The notes below the pieces were generated by a model. That model did no database searches. It saw only the letters and a program-made list of their open reading frames with translations, and was not told where the DNA came from. The translations under genes and the position numbers were made by a program. Shown in pieces: positions 60,544-64,000 of a stretch of DNA of 64,000 bases. This stretch comes from Cryptococcus deneoformans JEC21 (Eukaryota > Basidiomycota > Tremellomycetes > Tremellales > Cryptococcaceae): contig NC_006680.1 of NCBI RefSeq assembly GCF_000091045.1, positions 327,501-391,500 on the forward strand, written 5' to 3'. Within the stretch, counting starts at the first letter, position 1. Each line of letters opens with the position of its first letter.

Positions 60544-60840
60544 GCAGTGTGTGTAGGATCAGCAGCCATTTGTAAAAAAAAAGAAGATCCAAGGTAGTTG
60601 TTGTATAGGCTTTGGGCTTTTCCATGTCTTTTTTGTTATTAATATGTTGAACGGAAGAGAATGAATCTACATCAAAATGCTATGCCTGACTCAACAACTA
60701 CTCGTACAGATTCCGGTACACTTGATCAAACAATCTTCCTTCCTTCTTGTCCTCTCATTCATTATAACACAATCTCTATATCAGAACATCTTGATAGCCG
60801 GTCAGCGACTCGAAATCACGATACCACAGTCTTTACGTAC

Positions 60841-62535
60841 CTAACTTTCTATGTCCTCCATACTCTGCAAAATTCTTTCAACTGCTGCTTTGCCTAGTGG
60901 CACCCAGAACCATCTTCCTTCCTTCCTTCCTTCGGTTACAGCTCCATCATGGTTTTCATCTACGTCACTGGCCACGCTAGCTTCGGCCACCAAGCCGTGA
61001 TCTTTATATTCTCCTATGAACGCCTCAAAACGTTCATCCTCCGTAGCAATAAACTTATCTTTCGCAGTTTTGTTCAACAAATATCCGTCCACTGCAAAGG
61101 GGGGGGCAATACCGCTGCCGCTGGAGGGAGCAGGGTAAGCCACATGCCATTTTGGATGAGATGGTAAACGAGAGAGTTGCTGAGTAAGAATGAGTTTGAG
61201 CAATCGGGCTGCCTTGACAGGTACAGATTTGAGGATTTGAAGAGCACCTTCTTCAGATATGCCACCTGTTCCAGAGCCAGAAGGTGTGAGAGATTGTGCC
61301 GATAGGCGCAAATAGGATAGTTCGAGATCATAGGGGGCATAAGTAGTGAGACTGTGATGTATCCAATTGAACCCCCTGTCTTTTTGCGGGGTACCTCTCC
61401 AGCCACCATCAGGATATGAGTGGGGGGGTGAGTTGGAAAGAGATGTGGAGAAAATAATTGGGGTATGAACGTGATCAAAAGATGCTATTATATGGATTCG
61501 CGGAGAGGAGGCTAACAGAGACAGGGTAGCTATAGATCTGGGCGTTCGAAGGGATTGTGCGTCGATATTATGTATCACCAGATAGAGAGGAGCCGAAGCA
61601 GTGGGCCAATGCTTCCGCGAATGTGATTGTATAGCAGCAGGCGGTAGGAGATAGGCGTAGATGCGATGAGCAGCTCGCTCTAGAGGAGTTGAGCAGTAAG
61701 CCGGCACAGAGACATTTTGCGGTACCTCTAACCGATCTTCAACTTCGCTCAGAACGTCCCTAATGCCTAAACCTGGGAAGAAGCCATTGACTACAACTAC
61801 ATGTCCTTTCTTGGCAAGACGATTTTGAGCAAAAAGGTTCAGTGCCGGACGCTTGGAGCCAAAACCGTAGAAAAGAAGGTTGAAGCCTGCTTCAAGTTCT
61901 TTCTCCCACTGACGGAACTTGCCCATGAATGTCTCTGGCGGTATTAAGGTAGCGCGAACTTCTGATGATTCGGCAATATATCTTTCGTAAGCCTGTTTTG
62001 ATAGAGGGTCGGCCAAAAGAGAATAGCTGTTCCCGGACGTTTTTGACGATTGCGCCATGAGTGTAAAATACCCGTCTGCCTTCGAGGCTCTAATAAACCC
62101 CATGTCCTCCTGCTCTCCATCACCTGGGGCAAGCACAAATGAGCGCTTAGGGGTTTTGACAGGGGTTCTTCGAGGTGTGGGAGTGGTCGATCCGGGTTTG
62201 CGTTTTTTAGGTGTTCCCCTTTTAGATCGAGGTGTGCTGGTCATTGATGCTGGTAAAAGACCCATCTTGCGAGGCGTAACTCTTGTCTCTTCCTCCTCCT
62301 CATTGACTCCGTCCTCCGCATCCTCCTCCTGGTCCGATGGCTCATATCTGTCTGCATCATCGTCATCGAGATCGTGCTCATTTTCTTCCTCGTCTGATTG
62401 ATGGTCGGCGTAACCACTGAGGAAAGAGACAAGGTGTGATGCGCTCGCTTCTGGGTCTGGCGACTCGCGAGGTCGCGCTCCAGGATCTTCATGTTGTGGT
62501 GACTTCTGACGAGGTCGTTTTGCTGTGGGAGGCAT
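60841..62535 (-). CDS. ORC2: Origin recognition complex subunit 2 (ORC2)
   Basis: A subunit of the six-protein ORC that marks replication origins and loads MCM helicase. It is a single exon of 564 residues from ATG 62535 (MPPTAKRPRQKSP) to TAG 60841, notable in a window where most genes are intron-rich. The N-terminal ~150 residues are disordered, acidic (EEENEHDLDDDDADRYE) and then basic with TP sites (STTPTPRRTPVKTPKRS), matching a regulated tail with possible CDK sites. The ORC2 core follows: FRQWEKELEAGFNLLFYGFGSKRPALNLFA, HVVVVNGFFPGLGIRDVL, LYLVIHNIDAQSLRTPRSIATLSLLASSPRIHIIASFDHV, and a C-terminal winged-helix-like part. It diverges from RFC1. Confidence 0.94.
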   Translation of the reverse strand: MPPTAKRPRQKSPQHEDPGARPRESPDPEASASHLVSFLSGYADHQSDEEENEHDLDDDDADRYEPSDQEEDAEDGVNEEEEETRVTPRKMGLLPASMTSTPRSKRGTPKKRKPGSTTPTPRRTPVKTPKRSFVLAPGDGEQEDMGFIRASKADGYFTLMAQSSKTSGNSYSLLADPLSKQAYERYIAESSEVRATLIPPETFMGKFRQWEKELEAGFNLLFYGFGSKRPALNLFAQNRLAKKGHVVVVNGFFPGLGIRDVLSEVEDRLEVPQNVSVPAYCSTPLERAAHRIYAYLLPPAAIQSHSRKHWPTASAPLYLVIHNIDAQSLRTPRSIATLSLLASSPRIHIIASFDHVHTPIIFSTSLSNSPPHSYPDGGWRGTPQKDRGFNWIHHSLTTYAPYDLELSYLRLSAQSLTPSGSGTGGISEEGALQILKSVPVKAARLLKLILTQQLSRLPSHPKWHVAYPAPSSGSGIAPPFAVDGYLLNKTAKDKFIATEDERFEAFIGEYKDHGLVAEASVASDVDENHDGAVTEGRKEGRWFWVPLGKAAVERILQSMEDIES

Positions 62536-62847
62536 CTTATAGCGTAGTGTAGCCGCTATAGTTGTTTATCAAGAGATCGTTGCCCACACAATGTCGACAT
62601 ATGTTTATTTACTGTTACTCGGCGTGATCTATCTTCTCCGTCTTTTTCTTTCTCGTCTGGCACAGGCGGCGAGTCGCGCCGAGCGATGGATGATGGCCTG
62701 CATGCGTGCTGTATTTATTATGTACGCGAAATGTGATGATGTTGAAATTAGCAAACGCGTCCGCCACTATCTCGGTTTGAATCCTCTTTCATTCCTCCTT
62801 ACTTTCTTGGTCAAACTCATCTTGGGTCTTGGGCAGCACTCGGACAG
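62536..62847. promoter_or_regulatory. Bidirectional promoter of ORC2 and RFC1 with MCB-type site
   Basis: A 312-bp gap between two replication genes. ACGCGT (an exact MCB, MluI cell-cycle box) lies at 62755-62760, with a second partial ACGCGAAA at about 62724-62731. In fungi, MBF-type factors bind ACGCGT to drive G1/S genes. A 456-bp ORF overlapping the region (62591-63046) looks spurious. Confidence 0.6.
62755..62760. promoter_or_regulatory. MCB-type ACGCGT element
   Basis: A palindromic ACGCGT lies 88 bp upstream of the RFC1 ATG and about 220 bp upstream of the ORC2 ATG. A binding role is inferred from motif identity alone. Confidence 0.5.
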
Positions 62848-64000
62848 ATGTCTTCAAAAGCAGATTCTCCCAAGAAGAAGCCTGCCAACAAGGCTGATGG
62901 GCCGGCTGGCAAGGACATTCGTGGTTTCGTACGTCTTCCTCACGGCGCGTACAGCTCCAGCTGACCAGTGCCGCGTATTAGTTTACTTCAGGAGTATGCT
63001 TTTGACGCAAGACAATATTTCGTTCGAATCTGACATGATGATGTAGAATTCGCAGAAGACTAGTGTAACAAAACAAGTAGCAACTAAAAGTGGTTCAGGC
63101 AAGAAACCGATTACGATCAATGACAGCGACGACGAGCCTGAAGAGGTCGTAAAGACGCAATCGTCTTCCAAGGCTGTTCCCCCTTCATCTGCGCCAAACA
63201 GCACTGCATCAAAACACTTTGGATCCGTAAGTCTCGTTATCATCTGTCCAAACCAGGGCAAAGGCTAATGAACCCAAAGAAGGCAATCGTGCTCTCGTCG
63301 GACGATGAACCTGCGCCTGCCAGATCAAAATCTGTCACCAAATCCGCATCCGGGGCTGCCTCCAAGCCAGTACTGACACGAAAACCGGCATTGGCAAAGC
63401 GTAAAATCCTTAGCGACTCCGAGTCTGAGGAAGAGTATTACAAACCGCAACGGAAGAGACAAAGTCTAGGAGGAAGAGCTGGCAAGGAATCTGATGATCA
63501 AGGCACGAAGAGCACCAAGAAGGGGAAAACGAAGAACGACGACGACTTTGGCGTAAGTCGTCTGTGTTTTGAGTTACCTTCCACTCACTATCCCGATAGC
63601 CGGTGGATGTTGACAATGAAGATGAGTATAATTTCGATGATGAAGACGAGCCTCGGGAAAAGCCCAAGCCAAAATCAACTGCAAACAAGTCTCCTGCTGC
63701 TCCTAAGAAGTCTACGTCAGTTAAAAAACCGGCGGAACCTAAGACTGCTAAGATGGAAGAGCCAGAGAAGAAGGAAGAAAAAAAGTTTGAGTGTGTCTTC
63801 TGTCTTTCTTCCCATGATGCCATGCCCGTAAACTGATTGGATACAGCTGGCGAGCGGCAGCGGCAGCGCGTGCTGCTGGTCCTAAAGCCCCAGGATCCAA
63901 GGAAATCCCTGAGGGTGCGCCTGACTGTCTTGCAGGCCTCACGTTTGTTTTCACAGGAGAGATGGAGAGCCTGGGAAGGGAGGATGCGCAGGAGCTCGTC
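62848..64000 (+). CDS. RFC1: Replication factor C subunit 1 (large subunit; partial, runs off right edge)
   Basis: The large subunit of the PCNA clamp loader. Exons: 62848-62928, 63047-63226, 63280-63552, 63600-63792 and the next from about 63848. The N-terminus is disordered, Ser/Lys-rich, with repeated DSDDEP and acidic KxxxESE patches and PKK motifs, as in RFC1 of other fungi. The last visible part is the start of the BRCT domain: GAPDCLAGLTFVFTGEMESLGREDAQELV, matching the CLxGxTFVFTGE signature. The AAA+ and C-terminal parts lie beyond the window. Short introns keep frame at each join. Start ATG 62848 follows a CGGACAG context. It diverges from ORC2. Confidence 0.9.

Noticed and set aside
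62591..63046. 151-codon plus-strand ORF over the ORC2/RFC1 promoter
   Set aside because: It overlaps the RFC1 start in another frame and crosses its first intron; no recognisable protein features.

Overview
The window reads as a basidiomycete yeast genome of the Cryptococcus neoformans/gattii complex. The evidence is dense genes broken by many 45-70 bp introns, conserved fungal genes on both strands, and an EZH2-type histone methyltransferase beside a DNMT5-type DNA methyltransferase, a pairing I associate with Cryptococcus. The species assignment is inference. Intron positions were worked out by eye from GT/GC...AG borders and reading-frame continuity.

Layout. 1-17.5 kb: a bZIP factor (runs off the left edge), hexose-6-phosphate epimerase, p23 co-chaperone, a soluble ABC ATPase, two genes of unknown function, an intron-containing tRNA-Ala(AGC), the cullin regulator CAND1 and a CAP10-like GT90 glycosyltransferase. 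17.9-30.7 kb: the chromatin core, with EZH2 (H3K27 methyltransferase, +) convergent with a decayed MULE-type transposase and then the very large DMT5 gene (chromodomain, C5 DNA methyltransferase, SNF2 ATPase with RING, -). 31-37.5 kb: an F-box protein, an Artemis/SNM1-type nuclease and a FYVE protein. 37.5-40.9 kb is gene-poor. 40.9-49.1 kb: a WD40 protein, a histidine phosphatase with micro-exons, mitochondrial release factor 1 and a Zn2Cys6 factor. 49.3-60.5 kb: a secreted carboxylesterase-like protein with an altered active site, a coiled-coil/SANT-like protein, proteasome assembly chaperone 2, gene-poor stretches with small repeats, and a proline/serine-rich protein. 60.8-64 kb: ORC2 and RFC1 diverge from one promoter carrying an MCB-type site; RFC1 runs off the right edge.

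The most interesting system is the linked silencing pair. EZH2 belongs to the facultative (H3K27me) arm. DMT5 is the ATP-dependent maintenance DNA methyltransferase, with a chromodomain that ties methylation to modified chromatin. Both genes appear intact, and a broken DNA transposon lies between their 3' ends. Other themes are four GC-AG introns, 8- and 11-nt exons, and a small repeat-flanked inverted-repeat element near 52.9 kb.
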